A stretch of DNA of 13,947 nt. It comes from Kiritimatiellales bacterium. GTDB lineage: Bacteria; Verrucomicrobiota; Kiritimatiellia; Kiritimatiellales; Pontiellaceae. Of this stretch, positions 7,115-13,130 are shown in pieces (positions within the stretch are counted from its first letter, which is position 1; each line of letters begins with the position of its first letter). Position numbers and translations under genes: made by a program. The stretch lies in NCBI GenBank assembly GCA_030625905.1, contig DAOUQA010000036.1:1-13947 (forward strand), given 5' to 3'. The notes beneath the pieces are model-generated. The model saw only the letters and a list, made by a program, of their open reading frames with translations. It was not told where the DNA came from and did no database searches.

Positions 7115-8045
7115 GCTGCACCCGCCCTTTGGTTAGCCGGCTGATGATCTTGTCATCAAGCTCCTTGGCGGCATCGTGTCCCAGCTCCTTGAGTTTCTGG
7201 TTGAGTGCGGCAACCTCGACGATATTGGCCATATCGCGGCCCGAACGAACCGGAAGCCTGATGCAGGGAAGCTTCACACCCATCAATTCAATACTCTCGG
7301 GATGAACCCCGGTGCGGTCTTCGTCCCCCGAAGGTTTCTCCAGGTCAATCACCACGTCGAGTTCCGTTTGCCGTCGAATCGACGCGACACCAAAAAGGCT
7401 GGGAACATGGATAATCCCAATTCCGCGTATTTCCATGTGGAAGCGGGTGACTTCATTTGCCCAGCAGAGAATACGCCCGCGGCTCGTCCTTCGGATTTCG
7501 GTAATATCGTCCGATACCAAACTATAGCCGCGTTCGATCAACGAGAGTGCCGTTTCGCTTTTTCCTATGCCGGGGTTGCCCCGCAACAAGACCCCGATGC
7601 CCATGACTTCCATCATGGTTCCCTGGATGCGCTCGCGCGGTGCCGCGAGCTTTTCAAGCAGCACCGTGCATTCGTTCACAAAGTTCATCGTCACCAGCGG
7701 TGTCCGCATGACAGGCACCTTGAACCGCTCGGAAAGTTCGAGGATTTCCGAGGAAGCTTTGCGGTTGCGGGTGATCACAATGCCTGGAATCTGCTGATTG
7801 AACAACTCTTCCAGCCGGCGGCTCTTTTCCTTGTTGGACAGGCTTTTCAGGTAGGTAAATTCGGCCAACCCGAAAACCTGGATGCGCTGGTTCGCAAAAT
7901 ACTGAAAGAAACCCGTCAACGCCAATCCCGGGCGGTTCATGGCGATTTCCGGTATCTTCCTAGCCAGGTATTGTTCCCCTGCAATTATGCTGAGCGATAA
8001 ACGCTCAGCCCCTTCGTCCCATAGGTCTTGTACTGTAATGGTCAA
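7107..8045 (-). CDS. hprK: HPr kinase/phosphorylase
   Basis: 312 residues, the usual length. It phosphorylates and dephosphorylates the serine of HPr according to energy state. The N-terminal domain covers about 1-135. The kinase domain has the Walker A loop GNPGIGKSET (156-165), the acidic SDD at 178-180, and the family signature MEIRGIGIIHVPSLFG (204-219). The start is TTG at 8043-8045, supported by an AGGAG site seven bases upstream; no ATG is equally placed. In the loop that usually reads HG before the Walker A, this protein has RIQGTMMEV, so Gln141 stands where His is usual. This may affect catalysis or may be a lineage trait. The gene lies between hpf and ptsH. Confidence 0.96.
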   Translation of the reverse strand: MTITVQDLWDEGAERLSLSIIAGEQYLARKIPEIAMNRPGLALTGFFQYFANQRIQVFGLAEFTYLKSLSNKEKSRRLEELFNQQIPGIVITRNRKASSEILELSERFKVPVMRTPLVTMNFVNECTVLLEKLAAPRERIQGTMMEVMGIGVLLRGNPGIGKSETALSLIERGYSLVSDDITEIRRTSRGRILCWANEVTRFHMEIRGIGIIHVPSLFGVASIRRQTELDVVIDLEKPSGDEDRTGVHPESIELMGVKLPCIRLPVRSGRDMANIVEVAALNQKLKELGHDAAKELDDKIISRLTKGRVQHG

Positions 8046-8072
8046 ATTCTATCTCCTGAACTACCGGGTGGA

Positions 8073-8369
8073 TTACTTGTGATGTCCCTGCACTTTGTCG
8101 CGCTGCTTGCGCAATTGGCGCTCGGCATGTTCGGCCGACCGGTCGATCGCATCATACATATTTTCAGACTTCTCGGTCGAGGTGACACGGATATGGTTGG
8201 CCGCCTGAACCACCACTTCGGCCACATAGTCGCGATTCTCCATATCCAAAATCACATGCACGGTCTCTATCCGAGGAAACATACCCAGACATCGCTCAAG
8301 CTTTTCGTTGACATGATCCTTGATATTGTCGGTTACATTGACATGCCGTCCTGTGATCGTTACTTGCAT
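8073..8369 (-). CDS. hpf: Ribosome hibernation-promoting factor, short form
   Basis: 98 residues of the HPF/RaiA (YfiA) family, which binds the 30S decoding region and inactivates ribosomes in starvation. The start MQVTITGRHVNVTDNIKDHV is typical. So are the central strands HVILDMENRDYVAEVVV and the helix SEKSENMYDAIDRSAEHAERQLRK-type segment near the end. It lacks the C-terminal dimerisation domain of long HPF, so dimer formation would need another factor. The ATG has a strong AAAGGAG site six bases upstream. Its place directly after lptB and before the pts genes matches the proteobacterial rpoN-operon order, minus rpoN. Confidence 0.94.
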   Translation of the reverse strand: MQVTITGRHVNVTDNIKDHVNEKLERCLGMFPRIETVHVILDMENRDYVAEVVVQAANHIRVTSTEKSENMYDAIDRSAEHAERQLRKQRDKVQGHHK

Positions 8370-8389
8370 GGTTGCTCCTTTCGGTTGGG

Positions 8390-9130
8390 TTACATAGTGA
8401 ACCGCGGCCCCAGATAGAGTTCGCGGCTCACCTCATCGTTTACTAAAAAATCGCGGTCGCCTTCGCGCAGCACCTTGCCCTCGCAAAGCAGGTAGGCGCG
8501 ATCCACCACGGCCAGCGTTTCGCGCACGTTGTGATCGGTGATCAACACGCCGAGTCCCTTCTCCTTCAGGTTGCGGATAATATCCTGCACATCGTTTACC
8601 GCCAGCGGATCGACTCCGCTGAAAGGCTCGTCGAGCAGGATGAGCGAGGGATTGGTGACCAGCGCACGGGTAATTTCAAGGCGGCGGCGCTCCCCGCCGC
8701 TAAGCGTGTAGGCCCGCTGCTTGGCCAAATGGCCGATTTTGAGCTCCTCCAACAGGAAATCAAGGCGCTTCCGGCGCTCTTTCCCTGAAATCGGAAGCGT
8801 TTCGAGAATCGACATCACGTTTTCCTGCACGGTCAGCTTTCGGAAAATGGAGGGCTCCTGTGAAAGATAGCCCATGCCCCTGCGCGCACGCTTGTACATA
8901 GGAACCGAGGTGACGTTCTTTCCGTTGAAGAAAACCTTTCCGGAAGTCGGGCGGACAAGCCCGACGATCATGTAGAAACTGGTGGTCTTCCCGGCACCAT
9001 TGGGACCGAGTAGCCCGACAATCTCGCCGGGTTTCACAGTGAGTTCTACCTCCTGCACCACCTTGCGACCCTTGTATGCCTTTACCAGTTTTTTGGTCTG
9101 GATTAAATAGGTTTCTTCTTTCACTTCCAT
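8390..9130 (-). CDS. lptB: LPS export ABC transporter ATPase
   Basis: 246 residues; cytoplasmic ATPase that powers LPS extraction from the inner membrane together with LptF and LptG, which are not encoded here. All ABC motifs are present: Walker A GPNGAGKT (42-49), Q-loop Gln91 in YLSQEPSIFRK, signature LSGGERRR (143-150), Walker B LILLDEP (163-169) and H-loop His200 in ITDHNV. The SQEPSIFRKLTVQEN stretch and the SGVDPLAVNDVQ segment are typical of LptB. The ATG at 9128-9130 has only a weak, distant GGGGAA site, so a nearby in-frame GTG two codons on is possible. It is 61 bases after the lptA-like gene and 20 before hpf. Confidence 0.95.
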   Translation of the reverse strand: MEVKEETYLIQTKKLVKAYKGRKVVQEVELTVKPGEIVGLLGPNGAGKTTSFYMIVGLVRPTSGKVFFNGKNVTSVPMYKRARRGMGYLSQEPSIFRKLTVQENVMSILETLPISGKERRKRLDFLLEELKIGHLAKQRAYTLSGGERRRLEITRALVTNPSLILLDEPFSGVDPLAVNDVQDIIRNLKEKGLGVLITDHNVRETLAVVDRAYLLCEGKVLREGDRDFLVNDEVSRELYLGPRFTM

Positions 9131-9191
9131 TATGGGTGCTTTTCCCCGAAATTCGTGAAATCCAAAATTAAAAATATGCCGCGAAACTGCA

Positions 9192-10508
9192 TCAGTCTTT
9201 CAAATCCTTTAGGAATTTCGCCTTCATCTCTTCGTCCGGATAGAGCAACACGCGGGCGTTGGGTTCGCAAACCATCCGCCGCGTCTCCCGCCAGAATGTA
9301 ATCCGGTCGCCTGTCATGATATTTCGTCCCTCCTTGACCTTCGGGTCGCCAGCGAGCACAAACCTGCCCTCATCCGCATAGTAGTTTGCACGGTCGGCTA
9401 GAGCCTTCCTGTCGTCTGTTTGGATTATTACCTCAGATAGTGCTTCGATCCAATCAATTTCGTTGTTCTCTTTTAAATGGAGCACGACCTTTCCGCAGTT
9501 CATTGCACCGCGCGGGTCGCGCATGCGCACATTTCCATCAAACTCCGCCAACGACCGCTCCTCGTCGTAAACCAGACGGTTGGAACGGATTTCCGTATTC
9601 CCCCCACCCTGCGCAAGCCCACCCGTTTTCAGATCCGAATCACTGGGGATCTCCAGCAGCGCATTCGGCTCGCAAACCATCCTGCGGCTACCCTTGATCC
9701 AAAACTTGATTTGCCCACCGGACAACCGGTTTCCACCCTCGGAAAGCTGCGCATTCCCGTCAAGCTGGATCGCGCCGCTCCGGAAGCCGTAGATCGCGTT
9801 ATCCGCCGTCGCCGTGCGCCCTTCGCTGGCAATCCGGACGCCCTTGCGCGCCTCGATCATCTCCACCTCGTTGTCCTCGGAAAAGCGCCCCGTCAGGGTT
9901 TCCGACTCCAGCTCGCCGCGGTCGTCCACTACCTTGACATCCTGATCCATGCGTACAAAGCGCCGCTCATAGTCGAGCACCAGGCTCTCGCCCGTAATCA
10001 TTGTTTCGCCCGGGGCGCGCACGACCGATTCCATCTCCTTCAAGCGCCGGATAAGCGGAAAATAATCCTCCCCCTCGGACTGTACCACGCGCCGGGACTG
10101 GTTCGTAGCCAGCGCGACGGAGGCGGTGTTTGTTATCGGTTGGATATCCGCCCATTCGGCCTCGACATCCGCCTCCGACCGCTCCTGCTTGGAGCAGGAA
10201 GAAACCAATAGCACAGCACAAAAAGCAACAAGCCGTGGTGCTTTTTGCGAAACCCCCGACCAGATCCACAACGGTGTAGCGCGTGCTTCCATTCCGATGG
10301 AGCGCGCATCGTTCGAGATCAACATGTTGCGAAAAGGCGCGCTCCATCGGAATGGACGCGAAGCGAGGCTTTCCACGGGAAAGCAGTGATCGAAGAGAAC
10401 GGCAACCACGCACCACACCGGGGAGAGGTTTTGCAAAAAGTTCAGTGTCGTATCGCTTAACCGCCCAAAGGTCGGAAAACGATGTGCTCTGGAAAGGAAC
10501 CGGCTCAC
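9192..10508 (-). CDS. LptA/OstA-domain lipoprotein-like LPS transport protein, 5' end unresolved
   Basis: Two OstA/LptA-type beta-jellyroll units can be seen. Each ends in a near-identical stretch, FWIKGSRRMVCEPNA and FWRETRRMVCEPNA, so the protein is an internal duplication. Such units form the periplasmic bridge that passes LPS outward. Two starts compete. GTG at 10506-10508 overlaps the lptC-like stop as GTGA and has AAGGAG eight bases upstream. An in-frame ATG at 10290-10292 puts a signal peptide near the N-terminus, APRLVAFCAVLLVSSC with a possible lipobox Cys33 (366 residues). The intervening 72 codons do not look like LptA and hold a 20-base perfect inverted repeat, so repeat insertion near the original start is likely. 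Calling it LptA is domain-level inference. Confidence 0.8.
   Translation of the reverse strand: MSRFLSRAHRFPTFGRLSDTTLNFLQNLSPVWCVVAVLFDHCFPVESLASRPFRWSAPFRNMLISNDARSIGMEARATPLWIWSGVSQKAPRLVAFCAVLLVSSCSKQERSEADVEAEWADIQPITNTASVALATNQSRRVVQSEGEDYFPLIRRLKEMESVVRAPGETMITGESLVLDYERRFVRMDQDVKVVDDRGELESETLTGRFSEDNEVEMIEARKGVRIASEGRTATADNAIYGFRSGAIQLDGNAQLSEGGNRLSGGQIKFWIKGSRRMVCEPNALLEIPSDSDLKTGGLAQGGGNTEIRSNRLVYDEERSLAEFDGNVRMRDPRGAMNCGKVVLHLKENNEIDWIEALSEVIIQTDDRKALADRANYYADEGRFVLAGDPKVKEGRNIMTGDRITFWRETRRMVCEPNARVLLYPDEEMKAKFLKDLKD
10288..10356. repeat. Perfect 20-base inverted repeat with 29-base spacer
   Basis: The left arm (10288-10307, tccattccg...gagcgcgc) and right arm (10337-10356) are exact reverse complements over 20 bases, separated by 29 bases. 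The left arm contains the alternative in-frame ATG of the lptA-like gene (10290-10292). Just to the right (10368-10384) a second perfect stem, gctttcc-acg-ggaaagc, continues the structure. Together (about 10281-10384) they look like one mobile or dispersed palindromic repeat unit. No target-site duplication was identified. Confidence 0.85.
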
Positions 10509-10942
10509 AGCTCAATCTCCTTCATGCCGGCCTTGGCCGCCTGCTTCACGAGTACCTTCGAGTCATGCAGAATCTCAAAACGCCCAGCCTCCGCCGACCA
10601 CGCAAAACCACGCCCGACAATCGTCATCAACCCCGATTCGATCAATACTCGGCCCTCTGAACGGGCTTTCCGCGTTTCCATATTGAAGAAACAATGCGGC
10701 GAAAAGACGGTCATCGCCACCTCGCCGTCCTTGTACATTTCAATTTTAAGGTTGGTGATCTCCACCTCGCCGCCCGCCCGCACCTTGGCATGCTCGCCAT
10801 AGAGCTGGGCGCGAAGCTCCCCTTGGTCGTCGTAGTCGGGAACCCGGAACCCGGAGATTTCCATCCCGGCCCCGAAATCCTGCGCAACGGCAACACCGCA
10901 CACAAGCAACAGAGCCAATAAATGATTTAAAACACGTTTCAT
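10505..10942 (-). CDS. LptC-like LPS export protein
   Basis: 145 residues. The N-terminus MKRVLNHLLALLLVCGVAVAQ is a signal sequence or membrane anchor, with a possible cut after AVAQ. The rest is a periplasmic single beta-jellyroll: SGFRVPDYDDQGELRAQLYGEHAKV (split over 30-55), then repeated strands ending in FEILHDSKVLVKQ. The pattern 'transform G-x-x-x-A-x-L-x-G, then RVLIESG' fits LptC, which accepts LPS from LptB2FG and hands it to LptA. Order (lptC, lptA, lptB) supports this. The stop TGA overlaps the GTG of the next gene. There is no good ribosome site, but a promoter lies so close that the mRNA may be nearly leaderless. Confidence 0.75.
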   Translation of the reverse strand: MKRVLNHLLALLLVCGVAVAQDFGAGMEISGFRVPDYDDQGELRAQLYGEHAKVRAGGEVEITNLKIEMYKDGEVAMTVFSPHCFFNMETRKARSEGRVLIESGLMTIVGRGFAWSAEAGRFEILHDSKVLVKQAAKAGMKEIEL

Positions 10943-10954
10943 AATGACGGATGC

Positions 10955-10983
10955 ATATTAAACAGAAGGAGAGGTTTCCTCAA
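10955..10983 (-). promoter_or_regulatory. Probable sigma70 promoter of the lpt-hpf-pts cluster
   Basis: On the minus strand TTGAGG (10978-10983) and TAATAT (10955-10960) are exactly 17 bases apart, directly upstream of the lptC-like ATG (10940-10942). Transcription would begin about five bases before the ATG, which agrees with the missing ribosome site. The -35 overlaps the end of the repeat at 10979-11061. Confidence 0.5.
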
Positions 10984-11061
10984 CGCAAAGATGCAAAGAA
11001 CACTAAGATCGCAAAGTCACTTCTCTGCGAACCTTTGCGGACTTGGCGACTTTGCGTTGAG
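10979..11061. repeat. Intergenic inverted repeat with GCAAAG sub-repeats
   Basis: ctcaacgcaaag (10979-10990) and ctttgcgttgag (11050-11061) are perfect 12-base inverted ends. Inside are further gcaaag / ctttgcg copies, for example at 10993-10998, 11011-11016 and 11033-11038. Repeats of this CTTTGCG type are widespread between genes in many bacterial genomes. It lies between gpmI and the lptC-like gene and could fold at the 3' end of the gpmI transcript. Confidence 0.75.
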
Positions 11062-11073
11062 ATGCTCTTGGTG

Positions 11074-12723
11074 TTAACCCACTTCGACGATGCTCGGGGT
11101 ATAGTCCGCCGGCGGCTCGTAGCCCAGCAGCGTGATGCACGTCGCCGCCAGATTTGCGATTCCCGCGTCGGGGAGATCGGCCTTGCGGACAGTGGAAGTA
11201 CCGGACGGGTCGTAGACAATTGCCGGAACCGGGTTGAGCGAGTGTGCCGTCTTCGGCTTGCACTTGCCTTCATTGTCGAACTTCAGCCCGCCGGTCTTTT
11301 TGTCTAGCTCGCACATGTCGTCCGAGTTGCCGTGGTCGGCGGAGCAAACCATGATGCCGTTGGTCTTCTTCAACGCCGCCATAATCCGGCCTACGCCCTC
11401 GTCAACCGCCTCGACCGCCACCTTCACGGCCTCGGCCACACCGGTGTGACCCACCATGTCGCCGTTCGGATAGTTCAGGCGGATAAACCGGTAGTCGCCC
11501 CCCTCGATGGCCGCCACAACCGCGTCGGTGATTTCATCGGCCTTCATGCGCGGTGCATTCTCGAAGGGGCAGACATCCGACAGGATTTCCTGCCAGGTTT
11601 CCGTCTCGAACTTGCCGGAATTGTTACCGTTGAAAAAGTAGGTCACATGGCCAAACTTCTGCGTTTCGGAAATGGCAAACTGCTGCACACCCGCGTTGGA
11701 GAGGTATTGGCTCATCGTGCGGTCAATGGCTGGCGGAGTGACCAGATAGTTCGCGGGAACGCCGAGGTCGCCGTCATACTGCATCATGCCCGCGTAGAGC
11801 ACGTCCGGCTTGGGGCCGCGCGCAAACTCGGTCAGCTCGTCGGCCTCGAACGCCTTGGTGATTTCCAACGAACGGTCGCCGCGGAAATTAAAGAAGATCA
11901 CGCTGTCGCCGTCGACAATCGGCCCAACGGGCGCACCGTCGCGCTCGATCACGAATGCCGGCAGATCCTGGTCGAGGATGCCGGGCTTTTCGGCGCGGAA
12001 GGTTTCGACGGCTTCGCGCATGGTGGTGAACGTGCGGCCTGCGGCCTTCACATGCGCGTTCCAGCCCCGCTCCACCATGCTCCAGTCCGCATTGTAACGG
12101 TCCATCGTAATGTTCATGCGCCCACCGCCGGAAGCCACGCAATAATCGACGGTTCCGTCGGCGTTGATGCCGGCGAGAAATTGATCGAAGCGCTCCACAT
12201 ATTTGAGTACGGAGGTCGGCGGCACATCGCGGCCATCGATCAGCGGGTGGATGCGCGCCTTCTTGACCCCCTCCGCCTTGGCGCGCTTGAGCATGGCTTC
12301 GAGGTGGTTGATGTTAGAGTGGACGTTGCCGTCCGAAAACAGGCCGATAAAATGCAGCGCGGAACCCTTGGTGTTCACGTTCGCGACCAGCTCTTGCCAA
12401 ACCTTGTCTTCGAACATGGAGCCGGAACCGATGGCGTCATTGACCAGCGCCGCGCCCTGTGCAAATACACGCCCGCAGCCGATCGCATTGTGGCCCACCT
12501 CCGAGTTGCCCATGTCGCCATCGTCCGGCAGGCCGACCGCAACCCCGTGCGCCTTGAGTTCGGTGTAGACCGCGTTTTCGCGCAACCAATCAAGATTCGG
12601 GGTATTCGCAATTTTCACATAGTCGCTCTCCGGGTTTTTGCCGATCCCGACACCATCCATGATCACCAGCACCACCGGCCCCTCAGGCCCGCTAAAAACT
12701 TCATTCTTCTTCAGTTGTTCCAT
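11074..12723 (-). CDS. gpmI: 2,3-bisphosphoglycerate-independent phosphoglycerate mutase
   Basis: Interconverts 3- and 2-phosphoglycerate in glycolysis using two Mn ions and a serine-phosphate intermediate. At 549 residues it is a little longer than the common 510 form. The phosphatase-domain metal ligand Asp23 is in LVIMDGVGIG and the nucleophile Ser74 in DMGNSEVGHNA. The transferase domain shows GNVHSN (132-137), HPLIDGRDVPPTS (159-171) and FNFRGDR (278-284). The second metal cluster is NYPNGDMVGHTG (417-428) with SADHGNSDD (461-469). The ATG at 12721-12723 has a GGAGAGG site about six bases upstream. The start leaves about 14 residues before the first strand. The gene stands alone between two repeat-bearing spacers and is probably transcribed by itself. 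Confidence 0.97.
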   Translation of the reverse strand: MEQLKKNEVFSGPEGPVVLVIMDGVGIGKNPESDYVKIANTPNLDWLRENAVYTELKAHGVAVGLPDDGDMGNSEVGHNAIGCGRVFAQGAALVNDAIGSGSMFEDKVWQELVANVNTKGSALHFIGLFSDGNVHSNINHLEAMLKRAKAEGVKKARIHPLIDGRDVPPTSVLKYVERFDQFLAGINADGTVDYCVASGGGRMNITMDRYNADWSMVERGWNAHVKAAGRTFTTMREAVETFRAEKPGILDQDLPAFVIERDGAPVGPIVDGDSVIFFNFRGDRSLEITKAFEADELTEFARGPKPDVLYAGMMQYDGDLGVPANYLVTPPAIDRTMSQYLSNAGVQQFAISETQKFGHVTYFFNGNNSGKFETETWQEILSDVCPFENAPRMKADEITDAVVAAIEGGDYRFIRLNYPNGDMVGHTGVAEAVKVAVEAVDEGVGRIMAALKKTNGIMVCSADHGNSDDMCELDKKTGGLKFDNEGKCKPKTAHSLNPVPAIVYDPSGTSTVRKADLPDAGIANLAATCITLLGYEPPADYTPSIVEVG

Positions 12724-12751
12724 TTAATTCCTCTCCATCTCCATCCGTTCC

Positions 12752-12837
12752 ACGTTCAATATTCAGTGTTCGAAGTCCAGTCTTCCCCTTCCAATGTTCA
12801 ACGTCCGATGTTGAAGGTTCGAAGTCCAACGTTCAAT
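12752..12837. repeat. Short direct repeats (GTTCGAAGTCCA and ACGTTCAAT)
   Basis: gttcgaagtcca occurs at 12768-12779 and again at 12817-12828. acgttcaat flanks both ends at 12752-12760 and 12829-12837. Between them ttcaac / gttgaa (12797-12802 and 12810-12815) form a small inverted pair. The block resembles the low-complexity GTTCAACGTTC-type spacers seen in many large bacterial genomes. It sits just upstream of gpmI. Confidence 0.75.
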
Positions 12838-12935
12838 GCTTAATGTCAGCCACGAGTCAACCCGGATCTCGGCTTTGATCTTCCGAGTATCCGGAAGTAC
12901 AGCCTACGCTATGCGCTAGCTGGCCCGATGCAAGG

Positions 12936-13011
12936 TAGGACAGTGCTTCCAGCTTGTCTTCGGCAGTTCGGATCCCTTTGCGTGTGCAAACAGGCTGGAA
13001 GCACTGTTCTA
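12936..13011. repeat. 22-base near-perfect inverted repeat pair, REP-like
   Basis: The arm at 12936-12957 (core acagtgcttccagc) matches the reverse complement of 12990-13011 at 20 of 22 positions, with a 32-base spacer. The 14-base core is exact. A large cruciform or RNA hairpin is possible. It lies downstream of the integrase, not on its attI side. Confidence 0.8.
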
Positions 13012-13052
13012 CGTTGAAAAAATGCCGCCCTGAGAAGGTAGGGTCCTGTGTG

Positions 13053-13069
13053 CGATTGGCCGCCAATCG
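13053..13069. repeat. Small perfect hairpin downstream of the integrase
   Basis: cgattgg-ccg-ccaatcg is a 7-base perfect stem with a 3-base loop, about 60 bases past the integrase stop on the minus strand. No T-run follows, so a terminator role is uncertain. Confidence 0.5.
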
Positions 13070-13130
13070 AATCCGCACCCTGTACCGCCGACATCTTGCC
13101 GATCCGGCATCCCGCGCTCCGCACCACATC

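Larger units (their letters stand above)
12724..13130. other. Repeat-rich spacer between integrase and gpmI
   Basis: 407 bases with no credible gene. From left to right it holds direct repeats of a GTTCGAAGTCCA type, a 22-base inverted repeat pair and a small perfect hairpin, listed separately. The promoter of gpmI must lie at its left end or further upstream, but no clear -35/-10 pair was found. The open frames across it are by-products of the palindromes. Confidence 0.7.

Noticed and set aside
9967..10515. 182-residue minus-strand frame overlapping the lptC/lptA junction
   Set aside because: It is out of frame with the OstA-domain gene, and its C-terminal half is a shadow of that gene. The rest is palindromic repeat.
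12796..12837. Possible attC recombination site (gttcaac and gtccaac match RYYYAAC)
   Set aside because: Single core-box matches occur by chance. I found no paired R'/L'/L''/R'' boxes with the needed imperfect palindrome, and the region is on the unusual side of the integrase.
11332..12843. 503-residue plus-strand open frame
   Set aside because: Antisense shadow of gpmI, whose motifs are all in the minus-strand frame. The His/Arg/Val-rich composition is typical of a shadow frame.
12857..13129. 90-residue minus-strand open frame in the spacer next to the integrase
   Set aside because: It runs across two palindromic repeats (12936-13011 and 13053-13069), and its peptide is what those repeats encode by chance. 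No family resemblance.
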